Shown: positions 17,130-27,917, numbered from the stretch's first letter. The stretch: DNA of 64,000 bases from Vulcanimicrobiota bacterium (GCA_003161435.1 PMOS01000030.1:37949-101948), one strand, 5' to 3'. Numbers and translations are program-made. The notes: generated from the sequence alone by a model not told the origin.

Positions 17130-19739
17130 TCAGCGCGCGCTCGCTCGCGGACCTTGCGCGCTCGCAGACTGCGCCGGCACGGGAAGCGCCACGAACGGCG
17201 CGGCGTCGCCGCCGGTCGGCGTGAAGAAGTCGGACATGTCGGTCGCCAGCAGATCGCCGATCGACAGGTTGCCCAAATGAAAAATCTGTTCGGTCGTCTT
17301 GAGCACGCTGACGGTCGAGAGATGCCGCAGCCCGATGTAGTGGCGCTTCACGTACGGTCCGACGACGACGGCATACGTGCGATACTCGTCGACGTGATCG
17401 CGTGAATCGGGCGCGTCGGCCGACATGACGAAGAGCACGGTGTGCCGCCACGACGGAAGGAGCGAGAGATACTGAGTGATCGCGCCGAGCGCGCGGTCCC
17501 CGTCGGCAACCTCTTCAGCCGGCGGTGGTATCCCGACTCCGGAGCCTCCGTGGTCGCCGGGCAACCAAATCGACACGTATTGAGGCTGTTGCCGGCGCGC
17601 TACGAGCGCGCCGTAGTCGCGGATGAACTCATGCGCCCGGCGCTCGTCGCGAATGCGTGGATTCCAACCCGGATAGTTCAGATCGACGTGCCGATCGAGA
17701 ACCGCCGGCGCGGGAACGTCGAGCGCGTAGCGCCCGCCCAAACCCTGGGTGATCGCATCCCGCTCGTCGATGCCGGTAAACGGAGGGTCGTCGACCCGCG
17801 GATCGACGGCGCTTCCCTGGTCGTAACCGCTGAGCTGCACCAAGTCACCGTAGTCGCGAAAACCGATGCGACGCCGGGCGAGCGCGTTGAAGATGTAGCC
17901 GCTGCGCGGATAATCCTCGGGATCTTCGTTCTGGTTGACGAGCTGCCCGCGGCCGGCCTTGGCGAACAACGTCCGTTCCGAGTACAGCGTCGCGATCCCG
18001 CCGGCGAGGAACTGGTGCGCGGCGTCGGACTCCTCGGCGTCGGCGAACAGATTCACCGCCACGCCGTAGCGCTTGGCCAGCGCGTGCAGATTCGGCGTGA
18101 TGCCTTCGGGAAACTGCGAGAACGCTACATCTCCACCGTTCGCTATGCCGATATCACCGAGCATCGCATCGAAGGTTCGGCCCTCCTCGAGGACCACCAC
18201 CACGTGCGTGAGCTCGCGCGGATAGCCCGGCGCCTTCGGCAGCACGCGACGCGTATTCGCCAGCGTCATCATCGTCGTCGATTTGAGCTGCACCGTACCG
18301 AGATCGATCTTCTGCAACGTCGACCAGACCGCAGTGGCGTCGCCGCCGATCGCCGGATCGCCGGTGTAATTGGGATCGTGACCGTAGCCTTTCGTGTTCA
18401 CGACGTACAGCGTACGATCGTCGGTCGCCAGCGCGAGCGCCGTCGGATACCAGCCGGTCGCGATCAGCCCGAGCCGGTGCAGGTGAACGGGATCGTGCGC
18501 GTCGATCACCGCAACCGCGTTCAACCCGGCGAGCGCGACGTACAACCGCGAGCCGTCTTTCGAGAGCGCGAGCGCGGCGGGCTGCGTCCCGTATGGACCC
18601 TTGTCGAACAGGCGCAGCTCGGTGCCGCCCACGACGCGCGGCGTCCCGTTGAGCGCAACCGTCGCGATGCGGTCGACGTTGGTCATCGCAACGAACGCGT
18701 AGGCGCCGTCGCGCGTAACGGCCAGCGCGGTCGGATGCGCTCCGCCGACGGTCCGCACGCCGTCGGGCGTTGCGTCCATGGGTAACGGTGCGTTGCCGAA
18801 CGGCGGCGCGTCCTGCGGCAGCGCGGAAAGATCGCCGCCCGCCGCGAGCTTCACGAACGAAAGCGACGAAGCGCGCTGCAGGTCGGCAGCCGGCGTTCGG
18901 AATTCCGGCGCCGGGGTGCTGTCGCGCAAGGATCCATAACGCATGAGGCCCTCGTTGGTGACCAGCAGTCGATCGCCGGCGATCGCGATACCGAACGGAA
19001 AGAACCCGACCTCGCGAGATGGCCCGCCGAGCGCGCGGGTGGCCGTGTCGATCGCGCTCACGCTGTCGCCGGCTTCGTCGACGACATACGCGCGGCGTCC
19101 GTCATTCGAAAGCGCGATCGATCCCGGGTAGCTATGGCCGCGATCGGCAAAGGCAGGATCGATCGGCGACGGCGTGGCGATGACGTGCTTGGCGTCCGGC
19201 CTCAGGTGCCCGTCGGCGTCGAGATCGAACGCATAAACGGCGTTCGAAGGGCCACCCGACGCGAGCACCAGCGTGCGGCCGGGCTGCACAGGATCGGCCA
19301 GCGCGGTTACCCCGACCCAGAATTTCTCGTCCGGCGAGCGATAGCGATCGACGACCTGCATCGTCGTCGTGTCGATCACCGCCAGGTTGAAACCGCCGGT
19401 CGCGCCGGACTCGACGAACGACGGGACCAACGCCTCGCGCTCGTCGTCGTCGCTGACGATCGCAAAGCGTCCGTCCGGGGTGAGCGCGACGCCGAGCGCG
19501 TTCATCCCGGTGACGACGCTCTGCCCGACCGGCGTGACGATGCGGCCGGACGGCAGAACCGCGTCGTAGACGCCGCCACGCAGGTGACCGGTGGGAATGT
19601 TGCCGGCCGGCGCCGCGTACTCGACCGTCGGCACCCGGACCGCGGCGGCGCGCGCCGGCGCGCGATGCGGTGTCGCCGCGGCGACGGCGGTGGGGGCGAG
19701 CATCGCCAGCGCGAGCGCGAGGATATGCGGTTTCATCAT
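17130..19739 (-). CDS. YVTN/YncE-type beta-propeller fused to alkaline phosphatase/phosphoesterase-like domain
   Basis: Propeller repeats (GGAHPTALAVTRDGAYAFVAMTNVDRIATV); C-terminal LTHVVVVLEEGRTFDAMLGDIG...YVSIWLPGDHGGSGVG. Confidence 0.8.
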   Translation of the reverse strand: MMKPHILALALAMLAPTAVAAATPHRAPARAAAVRVPTVEYAAPAGNIPTGHLRGGVYDAVLPSGRIVTPVGQSVVTGMNALGVALTPDGRFAIVSDDDEREALVPSFVESGATGGFNLAVIDTTTMQVVDRYRSPDEKFWVGVTALADPVQPGRTLVLASGGPSNAVYAFDLDADGHLRPDAKHVIATPSPIDPAFADRGHSYPGSIALSNDGRRAYVVDEAGDSVSAIDTATRALGGPSREVGFFPFGIAIAGDRLLVTNEGLMRYGSLRDSTPAPEFRTPAADLQRASSLSFVKLAAGGDLSALPQDAPPFGNAPLPMDATPDGVRTVGGAHPTALAVTRDGAYAFVAMTNVDRIATVALNGTPRVVGGTELRLFDKGPYGTQPAALALSKDGSRLYVALAGLNAVAVIDAHDPVHLHRLGLIATGWYPTALALATDDRTLYVVNTKGYGHDPNYTGDPAIGGDATAVWSTLQKIDLGTVQLKSTTMMTLANTRRVLPKAPGYPRELTHVVVVLEEGRTFDAMLGDIGIANGGDVAFSQFPEGITPNLHALAKRYGVAVNLFADAEESDAAHQFLAGGIATLYSERTLFAKAGRGQLVNQNEDPEDYPRSGYIFNALARRRIGFRDYGDLVQLSGYDQGSAVDPRVDDPPFTGIDERDAITQGLGGRYALDVPAPAVLDRHVDLNYPGWNPRIRDERRAHEFIRDYGALVARRQQPQYVSIWLPGDHGGSGVGIPPPAEEVADGDRALGAITQYLSLLPSWRHTVLFVMSADAPDSRDHVDEYRTYAVVVGPYVKRHYIGLRHLSTVSVLKTTEQIFHLGNLSIGDLLATDMSDFFTPTGGDAAPFVALPVPAQSASAQGPRASAR

Positions 19740-19764
19740 CTTCTTCGTTGGAACGGAACGAGGA

Positions 19765-21201
19765 TCAGCGCAGCGCGCGGCCGAGGCGTTCGACGGCGCG
19801 CACCAGCGCGTCGTCGTCGAGATCTCCGAAGGAGAGCCGGAGGGCGGGCGGGCCGCTCCTGGTCGGATAGAACGGATCGGCGGGCATCACCAAGACCCCT
19901 TCGCGAGCACACTGGTCGAATGCCGCCTGCGTCGAGAGGCGAGGCGGGAGCCGCAGCCAGACGTTGGTCCCTGCCTGCGGCGCGCGCACGTCGGCCCACG
20001 GCAACGCGTGCGCCAGCGCGTCGACGAACAAATCGCGCCGGCGCCGGTAGAGCGCGCGCGCATGCTTGAGATGGCGCGGATAGGCGGGCGAGCGCAGAAA
20101 GCGCCAGAGGGCCCGTTGCGTTAGGGTCGAGGTGAACGAATCGGTCCGCACTTTTGCCGCCTCGATCGAGTCGCGCATGGCACCCTTCACGCGCAGATAG
20201 CCGATCCGCAGAGCCGGAAAGATCGACTTGGACAGCGACTCCATCATCACGACGCGGCCGTCGGTGTCGTAGGCCGCGAGCGGCGGCGGCGCCGGAGCGT
20301 CGTAGGTGAAGGTCCAACCGGTCTGGTCTTCGAGCACGACGACGTCGTAGCGGCGCGCCAGCTCGACGATCGCTTTGCCGCGGCGCGCCGGCAGCACGAC
20401 GCCGGTCGGGTTCTCCGCGATCGGGCAAATCGAGAACAGACGCGGCCGGTATTCGGAAAAGACGCGCTCGACGTCGTCGATCCGCACGCCGTCGGCGTCG
20501 CTGCGAACCTCGACGTAGCTCGCGCCGCGCGCGTCGAACACGCCGAGCGTCCCCGGATACGTCGGCGACTCGGACGCGACGACCGCGCGGTCTGCCAGCA
20601 GCACCGAGGCGATGAGGTCGGCGGCTTGCTGTGCCCCCGACGTGACGATGATCTCGCCGGCGGTCGCCGCGCAGCCGCGCGCAATGAGTCCGTCGGCCAG
20701 CGTCGCGCACAGATCGGGATCGCCGGTGTTCGCGCGATATTGCATCGCCTCGGGCGGATCGTCGGCGAACGTGCGTTGCATCGCGCGCCCGAACTCCACC
20801 ATCGGGAACGTCTCGGGTGCCGGATGCGCGGTCGCCAACGAGATCACGCCCGGCGCGCGCGCCTGCGCGAGCCGGTCCAGCACGCCTTCCATCCGCTCGC
20901 CGCGCGAGAGCAGCGACGGTTCCCAGGTGCGGGCGAACGGAGCGTCATCGACGGCCTTCGCCGGCGCGACGAACGTACCGCGACCGACGCGCGAAACGAC
21001 GCGCCCACGCGCGGCGAGCGTCTCGTACGCCTGCGAAACCGTCACCAACGCGACGTTCAGCCCCCCGGCCAGCGAGCGAATCGGAGGCAGCCGTTCGTTC
21101 GGCGCGAGCGCACCGCGCTCCATCGCAGCGGCGAGCGCGTCGGCGATCTGAACGTACAGAGGTCGCGGATCGCGCGGGTCGAGCGCGATCGCCGGGATCA
21201 T
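19765..21201 (-). CDS. MocR/GntR-type PLP-dependent aminotransferase-like regulator
   Basis: GntR wHTH (PLYVQIADALAAAMERGALAPNERLPPIRSLAGGLNVALVTVSQAYETLAARG) plus fold-type I domain with SLSKSIFPALRIGYL. Confidence 0.9.
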   Translation of the reverse strand: MIPAIALDPRDPRPLYVQIADALAAAMERGALAPNERLPPIRSLAGGLNVALVTVSQAYETLAARGRVVSRVGRGTFVAPAKAVDDAPFARTWEPSLLSRGERMEGVLDRLAQARAPGVISLATAHPAPETFPMVEFGRAMQRTFADDPPEAMQYRANTGDPDLCATLADGLIARGCAATAGEIIVTSGAQQAADLIASVLLADRAVVASESPTYPGTLGVFDARGASYVEVRSDADGVRIDDVERVFSEYRPRLFSICPIAENPTGVVLPARRGKAIVELARRYDVVVLEDQTGWTFTYDAPAPPPLAAYDTDGRVVMMESLSKSIFPALRIGYLRVKGAMRDSIEAAKVRTDSFTSTLTQRALWRFLRSPAYPRHLKHARALYRRRRDLFVDALAHALPWADVRAPQAGTNVWLRLPPRLSTQAAFDQCAREGVLVMPADPFYPTRSGPPALRLSFGDLDDDALVRAVERLGRALR

Positions 21202-21227
21202 GCCGCGGCCGGGAGCGCGCTCACGGC

Positions 21228-21944
21228 TCAGCGCTCGTCGAGCCGATAGCCGATACCGCGCACGCTGCTGATGGTCAGCGTCGCAGCGACTTCGTTGAGC
21301 TTCTTGCGTAGCGCCGCGACATGGACGTCGACGACACGCGTCGGGACGCCGGAAACGTCGTTCCAGACGCGTTCGAGGATCTGCGCGCGGGTCAGCAATT
21401 TGCCGACGTTCTCGGCCAGATACCACAACAGGCGAAACTCGAGCGCGGTCAGCGTCACGCTCCGGCCGTTGTTCTCCAGCGTGTGGAAGTCACGCACCAA
21501 GGTAGCGCCGCCGATCGCGAGGCGGCCTTCCTGGTCGGTCTTGCGCGAACGCTCGCGGCGGCGCAGAAACGATTGCACGCGCGCCACCAGCTCGTTGCCC
21601 GAGAACGGCTTGCGGATGTAGTCGTCGGCGCCCAGCCCGAGCCCCTTGAGCACGTCGTTTTCGCTGGAGTGAGCGCTCACCATGAGGATGAATGCGTCCG
21701 ACGAGTTCGCCAGCGAGGTGCACACGTCGAGCCCCGAGATGTCGGGTAGCTCGACGTCGAGCAGCACGACCGCCGGTTTGAAGGCGGGCTCCGCCTCGAG
21801 TCCGGCCGAGCCGGTGTTCACGATCCGGACCTCGTAGCCGCTGCGCTCCAGGATCATCTTCTCGAACATCGCGACATCGGCGTCGTCTTCGATGATCAGT
21901 ATGCGATCGGACACGTCAGAGCGCTCCCACGGGCGCGCTGACAT
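21228..21944 (-). CDS. OmpR/PhoB-type response regulator
   Basis: ILIIEDDADVAMFEKMI, VVLLDVELPDISGLDVC, C-terminal wHTH LTALEFRLLWYLAENVGKLLTRAQILERVW. Confidence 0.95.
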   Translation of the reverse strand: MSARPWERSDVSDRILIIEDDADVAMFEKMILERSGYEVRIVNTGSAGLEAEPAFKPAVVLLDVELPDISGLDVCTSLANSSDAFILMVSAHSSENDVLKGLGLGADDYIRKPFSGNELVARVQSFLRRRERSRKTDQEGRLAIGGATLVRDFHTLENNGRSVTLTALEFRLLWYLAENVGKLLTRAQILERVWNDVSGVPTRVVDVHVAALRKKLNEVAATLTISSVRGIGYRLDER

Positions 21945-23364
21945 TTTCGTCGGGCATCAGCAGCTCGCGCCGCGCGACGCCGTCCTCGATCGCCGCCTGG
22001 GTCACGGCTTGCGCGACCGCATCGACGACGCGCGTGTCGAACACGCTCGGGACGATGTACTCGGCGCTGCGCTCGTCTCCGACGATGCCGGCGATCGCGC
22101 GCGCCGCCGCGAGCTTCATCCCCTCGGTGATCTTGCGCGCGCGGCAATCGAGCGCGCCGCGGAAGATGCCGGGAAACGCCAGCAGGTTGTTGATCTGGTT
22201 CGGGAAGTCGCTGCGACCGGTCCCCATCACCGCGACATACGGTGCCGCCGCGTCGGGCATCACCTCGGGGGTCGGGTTCGCCATCGCGAACACGATCGGG
22301 TCGCGCGCCATCGTCGCGATCCACTCGGGCTGCAAGATCCCCGGCGCGCTCACGCCGATGAAGACGTCGGCCCCGCGCAGGACGTCACGCAGCGAACCGC
22401 GCCGGTTCTCACGGTTGGTGTGCTCGGCCAGCCACGTCCAGTGCGAGTTCTGATAGTGCTGGTCGCGGCTGAGCGCGCCGTCGCGGTCGACCGCGATCAC
22501 GTCGCGAACGCCGGCCGCGAGCACCATCTTGATCGTCGCGGTGCCGGCGGCGCCGCTGCCGGTCAGCACGATCGTAAGGTCTTCGAGGTTCTTACCGACG
22601 ACGGCCGCCGCGTTCATCAGCGCCGCCAGGATCACCACCGCAGTGCCGTGCTGGTCGTCGTGCATCACCGGGATGTCGAGCTCCTCGACGAGCCGGCGTT
22701 CGACCTCGAAACAGCGCGGCGCGCTGATGTCCTCGAGGTTGATCCCGCCGAAGATCGGCGCGATCCGTTTGGCCGTGGCGACGATCTCGTCGACGTCCTT
22801 GGTATCGAGGCAGATCGGAAAGGCGTCGATGTCGGCGAACTGTTTGAAGAGCATGCACTTGCCCTCCATCACCGGCGCCGCCCCGTACGGGCCGATGTCG
22901 CCCAAGCCCAGCACCGCGGTGCCGTCGGTGAGGACGCACACCGTGTTGCGCTTGATCGTCAAGGCGTAGGCCTTGTTCGGATCCTTCGCGATCGCCGACG
23001 AGACGCGCGCGACGCCCGGCGTGTAGACGGTCGAGAGATCTTGCCGCGTCTTCACCGGCCGCGTGATCCCGGTGCGAATCTTGCCGCCCAGGTGGGCCAG
23101 GAAGGTCGCGTCCGATACGTTGAGGACGCGGACGCCTTCGAGCGCTTCGATCGCTTGCCGCACCTGGTCGCCGACGAGCTCGCTCGAGACGTTCACGGTC
23201 ACGTCGCGCGTGATCGTCGTCTTGCCGACGGTCCGCGTGTCGACCGCACCGACCATTCCACCGGCGTCGCCGATTGCCGAGGCGAGGATGCCGAACGAAC
23301 CGGGCGTATTCGGGGTCTCGAGCCGCATCACGAGTTGCGTGCCGATCGCAGGAGCAGAGGCCAT
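21916..23364 (-). CDS. NAD-dependent malic enzyme with N-terminal ACT-like domain
   Basis: STVYTPGVARVSSAIAKDPNKAYALTIKRNTVCVLTDGTAVLGLGDIGPYGAAPVMEGK; N-terminal VMRLETPNTPGSFGILASAIGDAGG. Confidence 0.92.
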   Translation of the reverse strand: MASAPAIGTQLVMRLETPNTPGSFGILASAIGDAGGMVGAVDTRTVGKTTITRDVTVNVSSELVGDQVRQAIEALEGVRVLNVSDATFLAHLGGKIRTGITRPVKTRQDLSTVYTPGVARVSSAIAKDPNKAYALTIKRNTVCVLTDGTAVLGLGDIGPYGAAPVMEGKCMLFKQFADIDAFPICLDTKDVDEIVATAKRIAPIFGGINLEDISAPRCFEVERRLVEELDIPVMHDDQHGTAVVILAALMNAAAVVGKNLEDLTIVLTGSGAAGTATIKMVLAAGVRDVIAVDRDGALSRDQHYQNSHWTWLAEHTNRENRRGSLRDVLRGADVFIGVSAPGILQPEWIATMARDPIVFAMANPTPEVMPDAAAPYVAVMGTGRSDFPNQINNLLAFPGIFRGALDCRARKITEGMKLAAARAIAGIVGDERSAEYIVPSVFDTRVVDAVAQAVTQAAIEDGVARRELLMPDENVSAPVGAL

Positions 23365-23446
23365 TGAGGTCCCGTACGCGTTCCCCCGCGAGGTGTCCTC
23401 GCCGCGCGGGCCGTGGAAACGGCGCCGTTGCGGGCATGATGTATCC

Positions 23447-24472
23447 ATGACGCCGGTCACAGCCGCCGCCGCCGGGGCGCTCGGAGCGTTGGCCATCATC
23501 GCCGCGGCGACGGGCCGGCCGTTGCGGCGTCGCCGCGAGGCCCTCGAAGCCGCCGGTGCGGCCGCCGTGGCAACGATCGCGCTGATCCTGGGCGGGGACG
23601 AAGGCGTGCTCGGCGGGGTCGCCGTCGTGCTGGGGGCCGCCGCCGTCACGCGGTACGTCCAGGCGATCCGGGCGGCGACCCGCGACGCGCCGGCACGCCT
23701 GTTCGCGGCGTTCGAGCGCGACAGCGAAGCGAAGGCCCGCTTCCTTCCTCGCATGCTGGTCGAACGGCTAGGGCGCAACTCCCTTGCCGACGTGGAGATC
23801 GGCGACCGGGCGACCCAGCCGATGACCGTGCTCTTCGCGGACATCCGCGATTCGACCGCGTTGACCGAGGCGCTCTCGTCCGAGGATGCGTTCGTCCTCA
23901 TCGCGGACTTCTTCGCGCGCTCGGCGCGCGTGGTGCGCGCCCATCGGGGCACCGTCGACAAGTACCTCGGCGACGGGTACATGGCGCTGTTCCCGCGCCG
24001 GGTCGAGGACGCGCTCGACGCCGCGCTCGCGCTGCGCGACGCGGTCCAAGATCTCAATCGCGAAGGACTCGGACCGGCGATCGAGGTCGGCATCGGGCTG
24101 CACACCGGACCGGTCACCTTCGGGACGGTCGGCGACGCGCTGCACATCGACACCACGGTCGTCTCGGATACCGTCAACACGACCAAACGCGTCGAGGGAC
24201 TCTCCAAGCGACTGCGCGTCCCAATCGTCGCCACCGAAGACGTGATGAACGCGGTTCGCGACGCGGCCCACTATCACGCGCGCTCGCTCGGCCGGCACAA
24301 GGTGCGCGGAAAACGCGAACCGCTCGATGTGTACGCGATCCAGGCGGTGCCCGACGTCCGCCGCATCACGACGATCCGCAGTGCCGTGAAACAACCCACC
24401 ACCACGAGGCCGCCTGCTTCCGCGAGCCACGCCGCAACCGCGGTGAAGCAACCCGTCGAACTCCCCCGCTAG
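23447..24472 (+). CDS. Class III adenylate/guanylate cyclase with N-terminal TM region
   Basis: MTVLFADIRDSTALTEALSSEDAF...AHRGTVDKYLGDGYMALF...GIGLHTGPVTFGTVG. Confidence 0.9.
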   Translation: MTPVTAAAAGALGALAIIAAATGRPLRRRREALEAAGAAAVATIALILGGDEGVLGGVAVVLGAAAVTRYVQAIRAATRDAPARLFAAFERDSEAKARFLPRMLVERLGRNSLADVEIGDRATQPMTVLFADIRDSTALTEALSSEDAFVLIADFFARSARVVRAHRGTVDKYLGDGYMALFPRRVEDALDAALALRDAVQDLNREGLGPAIEVGIGLHTGPVTFGTVGDALHIDTTVVSDTVNTTKRVEGLSKRLRVPIVATEDVMNAVRDAAHYHARSLGRHKVRGKREPLDVYAIQAVPDVRRITTIRSAVKQPTTTRPPASASHAATAVKQPVELPR

Positions 24473-24507
24473 CGCTCAGCGGCGGATCGGCCGAAGGCCG
24501 AACGCGA

Positions 24508-24532
24508 GTGTTCGCGCACTTTGCGCGAACAC
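24508..24532. terminator. Perfect 10-bp hairpin between convergent genes, candidate bidirectional terminator
   Basis: GTGTTCGCGC-ACTTT-GCGCGAACAC between the cyclase and tricorn-like gene 3' ends; no clear T-tract. Confidence 0.4.
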
Positions 24533-24533
24533 A

Positions 24534-27500
24534 TTACGGCGGCGGCAACACCGGGTGGTGGTCGGGGAACGGCGGTTGATGGAACGTCGGGACCGGATGC
24601 GCTGCCAGCAGCTGCATCGCTTTGGTCACGGCCGCTTCGAGTTGCGGATCGTGGCCTTCGCGGACCAGCTTGGGATCTTGCCAGACCTCGATGTCGGGTG
24701 CGATACCATGGCCCTCGACTTCCCATTGCCCGTGCAGTCCGCCGATGCCGGCGCGCGGTGAGGTGACGCCGCCGCCGTCCATGAGCGGCGGGTAGCCCCC
24801 GATGCCGACCAAACCGCCCCAGGTGCGCACGCCGACCAACGGGCCGAGCCCGGCTTTGCGGAAGTACCACGGCATGGCGTCGCCGCCCGAACCGGCGAAC
24901 TCGTTGATCACCATGACCTTCGGACCGTAGATCGCCAACGGCGGGTCGATCGTCGTCTTGCCTTCGCGACTCACGACGACGCCCATCGGTTTGCGGCCGA
25001 GCAGGTCGATGATATAGTCCGCGATCTGTCCACCGTGGTTGAAGCGTTCGTCGATGACGACGCCCTGCTTGCCGATCTGCGAGAAGAAATACCGGTTGAA
25101 GTTGGTGAACCCGCCGCTGCCCGTATCGGGAAGGTACACGTACGCGAGCTTGCCGCCGCTGAGCTGATCGACTTTGCGGCGGTTGCTCTCGATCCAGGCG
25201 AGGTTGCGCAGGCGGGCCTCGCTGCGCACCGGCACGACGACGACGTCGCGCGCGCCGCTGCCGTCGGCATTGGGACCGACGCGAATCGTCGTCTGCTTGC
25301 CGGCGGTCTCTTCGAAGAAGCTATAGACCTCTTGCGATGCGGTGACGTTGCGTCCGTTGACCGCCAACAGGTACTCGCCGACTTTGACGTTCGTCCCCGG
25401 CTGCGTGAGCGGCGCCTGCACGTCGGGATTCCAGTTCTCGCCGTCGTAGATCTTGCTGATCCGATAGCGGTCGTTCTCGACGCGGTAGTCGGCGCCGAGG
25501 AGGCCGACGGTGATGGTGCGCGTCTGCGGCGGCGGACCCTTGACGAACATGTGCCCGACCGAGATGTAGCTGAGCATCTCGCGCATGAGGAACGTCAGGT
25601 CGTCGCGCGACGAGAGCCCGGCCACATACGGTTCGAAGCGCTTCTCCGCGGCCGCGATGTCGAGCCCGTGGAAGTGCGGATCGTAGAAGAACTCGCGCTG
25701 GAGACGCCACGCCTCGTGGTACATCTGCGCCCACTCCTTGCGCGGCTCGACGTAGACTTCGAGCGTCTGCGTGGCGAGCGCGCCGGCGCCGGGATGCACC
25801 GGCTGGCTCGTCGGGACGATGAACCAGCGCCGCGCCATCGTGTACAGCAGATGATCGCCGTCGGCTGCGACGACGGCGCCGTTCGTGCCCGCTACGATCG
25901 GCTTCGCCTTGCGCGACTTGAGATCGAACAGCTCGACGTCGAACGTCGGTGGCCCCGGGTCGAGCTGCGCGAGCGGCGCTTTGAACAGGAACAACTCGCC
26001 GGGCTTGCCGGCACCGATCGCGGCGTAGTTCGCTTCCTCGACCGGCAGCGCCACGATGCGCTGCAGTATCCCGTCGAGATCGATCCCGAACTTCGGCTTC
26101 GCGGCAGCGGCCACCGCGGCGGGCGGCTTCGACGCGGCGGGCGACGGCGCGGGCGATTCCGGCGCAGGCGCACCGTCCGCCCGGCCTTTGGTTTCTTCGT
26201 CGGCGGTCTGCGGTGACAGCGGCGACGTCAGATCCCGCCGCAGCACCGCGGCGTACACAGAGCTGCTGGTGATCCGTCCGTCGGCCTCCATGTCCAAGCC
26301 GTTGGCGGTGAGCGCGGTGTTGGTGCTCGCGGTGAAGTACAAGTACTTCCCGTTCTTGTCGAAGACCGCGTTGCCGACGTCGCTCATCCCATCGGTCACC
26401 CGGTGCGCGCTGTGCCCGTCGAGCGAGTACACGAACGCCGCGTGTAAAAAGTTGTCGAGCTCGCTCGTGTAGGCGAGCCAGCGGCTGTCGGGCGACCAGT
26501 CGGGTGCGAATTGTGTCGGACCGAAATCACCGTACGGTTCGGTCGCGACCTTCACCGGCGTCGGATGATCGAGATCGACGTACCACAAGTTCAGCCGCTT
26601 GTCGGAGTATGCGATCTTCTTGCTGTCCGGTGACCAGACCGGCGCATAATAGTACGTTGGCGAGGATCCCAGCGAGATCACGCGAGCGGGCTCGAGACCG
26701 CGCTGATCGCGGATGTGCAGCGTGTATTCGCCCGAGGCGTCGGAGAAGTACGCGATCGACTTCCCGTCCGGTGACCAGCTTGGGCTGCGCTCTTCGACGC
26801 CGGGCGTCTTGGTGATGTTGCGAACATCGCCTTGCTCGACCGGAACGGTGAGGATGTCACCGTGCGCCTCGAACACCGCGCGGACGCCGTTGGGTGAGAT
26901 CGCGGCATTCTGGATCGAGAGACCAACGTTCTCCCAGTGGGGTCGAACCGCGGTCAGGTCGGCGGCGAGCGTCACGCGGACGGGCTCACTGCGGCCGGCG
27001 GCAATGTCGTACAGATGCAGTGCGCCGAACTGCGAGTAGACGATCGCGTCAGGTCCGGCCGACGCCTCCGTGATGTCGAAGCCGTCGTTCTTGATCAGCT
27101 TCTCGACTTTGCGGCTTCGCGTGTCGTAGGTGAACAGCGTGATCGGCCCCTCGCGGTCCGAGACGAAGTAGACCCGGTCGCCCACCCACATCGGCAGGTT
27201 GTCGTTCGAGCCGTTGCGCGGCACGGCGACGGTGCTGGAGTCGGCGAGGTTCGCGATCAGAACGTACGTCGTCTGGCCGCCGCGGTAACCTTTCCAGAAC
27301 GGCTCCCATTGGAAGTTCGGCACGTACGCGAGGTGCGTTCCGTCGGGCGAGTAGGATCCGGTTTCCGCCATGGTGAGCGGAAGTTCGGTCGGGTTCCCGC
27401 CCGCCGTCGAAATCGTGTAGAGCTGATCGGGATCCGAATAGCTCGCGCGGCTCGAACGGAACAGCACGCGCTTTCCGTCGGGCGTCCAGCCGACCGCGAC

Positions 27501-27869
27501 GTCCGCGCCCGGGTGGAAGGTGAGCCGCCGCGGTTCTCCGCCGCTCGACGAAACCACGTAGACGTCGACGTTCCCGTCGTAGGTCGCGGTGAATGCAACC
27601 TGCGAGCCGTCCGGCGAGAAGATCGGGAAGGCGGCCTGATGGTAGCCGGTGACCAAGCGATGCGCCTCACCGCCGCGGCGCGGGACCGTCCAGATGTCGC
27701 CGCCGTAGACGAAGGCGATCTCGGTGCGGCTCACCGTCGGGTCGCGCAGCAGCAACGGTGGGTCGGATGCCGCGGCAGCCCGCGCGACCCCGCTCGATAC
27801 CGCCAGCCCGGCCAAGAACGCAAAAACGAACCACCGTCTCATGGAGCCTACTTCACCAGCACAGAGCAA
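24534..27869 (-). CDS. Tricorn-like S41 peptidase with N-terminal WD40/TolB propeller
   Basis: FSPDGSQVAFTATYDGNVDVYVV-type repeats; C-terminal GFTNFNRYFFSQIGKQGVVIDERFNHGGQ...VINEFAGSGGDAMPWYFRK. Confidence 0.9.
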   Translation of the reverse strand: MLCAGEVGSMRRWFVFAFLAGLAVSSGVARAAAASDPPLLLRDPTVSRTEIAFVYGGDIWTVPRRGGEAHRLVTGYHQAAFPIFSPDGSQVAFTATYDGNVDVYVVSSSGGEPRRLTFHPGADVAVGWTPDGKRVLFRSSRASYSDPDQLYTISTAGGNPTELPLTMAETGSYSPDGTHLAYVPNFQWEPFWKGYRGGQTTYVLIANLADSSTVAVPRNGSNDNLPMWVGDRVYFVSDREGPITLFTYDTRSRKVEKLIKNDGFDITEASAGPDAIVYSQFGALHLYDIAAGRSEPVRVTLAADLTAVRPHWENVGLSIQNAAISPNGVRAVFEAHGDILTVPVEQGDVRNITKTPGVEERSPSWSPDGKSIAYFSDASGEYTLHIRDQRGLEPARVISLGSSPTYYYAPVWSPDSKKIAYSDKRLNLWYVDLDHPTPVKVATEPYGDFGPTQFAPDWSPDSRWLAYTSELDNFLHAAFVYSLDGHSAHRVTDGMSDVGNAVFDKNGKYLYFTASTNTALTANGLDMEADGRITSSSVYAAVLRRDLTSPLSPQTADEETKGRADGAPAPESPAPSPAASKPPAAVAAAAKPKFGIDLDGILQRIVALPVEEANYAAIGAGKPGELFLFKAPLAQLDPGPPTFDVELFDLKSRKAKPIVAGTNGAVVAADGDHLLYTMARRWFIVPTSQPVHPGAGALATQTLEVYVEPRKEWAQMYHEAWRLQREFFYDPHFHGLDIAAAEKRFEPYVAGLSSRDDLTFLMREMLSYISVGHMFVKGPPPQTRTITVGLLGADYRVENDRYRISKIYDGENWNPDVQAPLTQPGTNVKVGEYLLAVNGRNVTASQEVYSFFEETAGKQTTIRVGPNADGSGARDVVVVPVRSEARLRNLAWIESNRRKVDQLSGGKLAYVYLPDTGSGGFTNFNRYFFSQIGKQGVVIDERFNHGGQIADYIIDLLGRKPMGVVVSREGKTTIDPPLAIYGPKVMVINEFAGSGGDAMPWYFRKAGLGPLVGVRTWGGLVGIGGYPPLMDGGGVTSPRAGIGGLHGQWEVEGHGIAPDIEVWQDPKLVREGHDPQLEAAVTKAMQLLAAHPVPTFHQPPFPDHHPVLPPP

Positions 27870-27917
27870 CGCAGCGGCGTTCGTGCGCTTCGGGGCGCAC
27901 CCTCCTAGAGAATGCGT

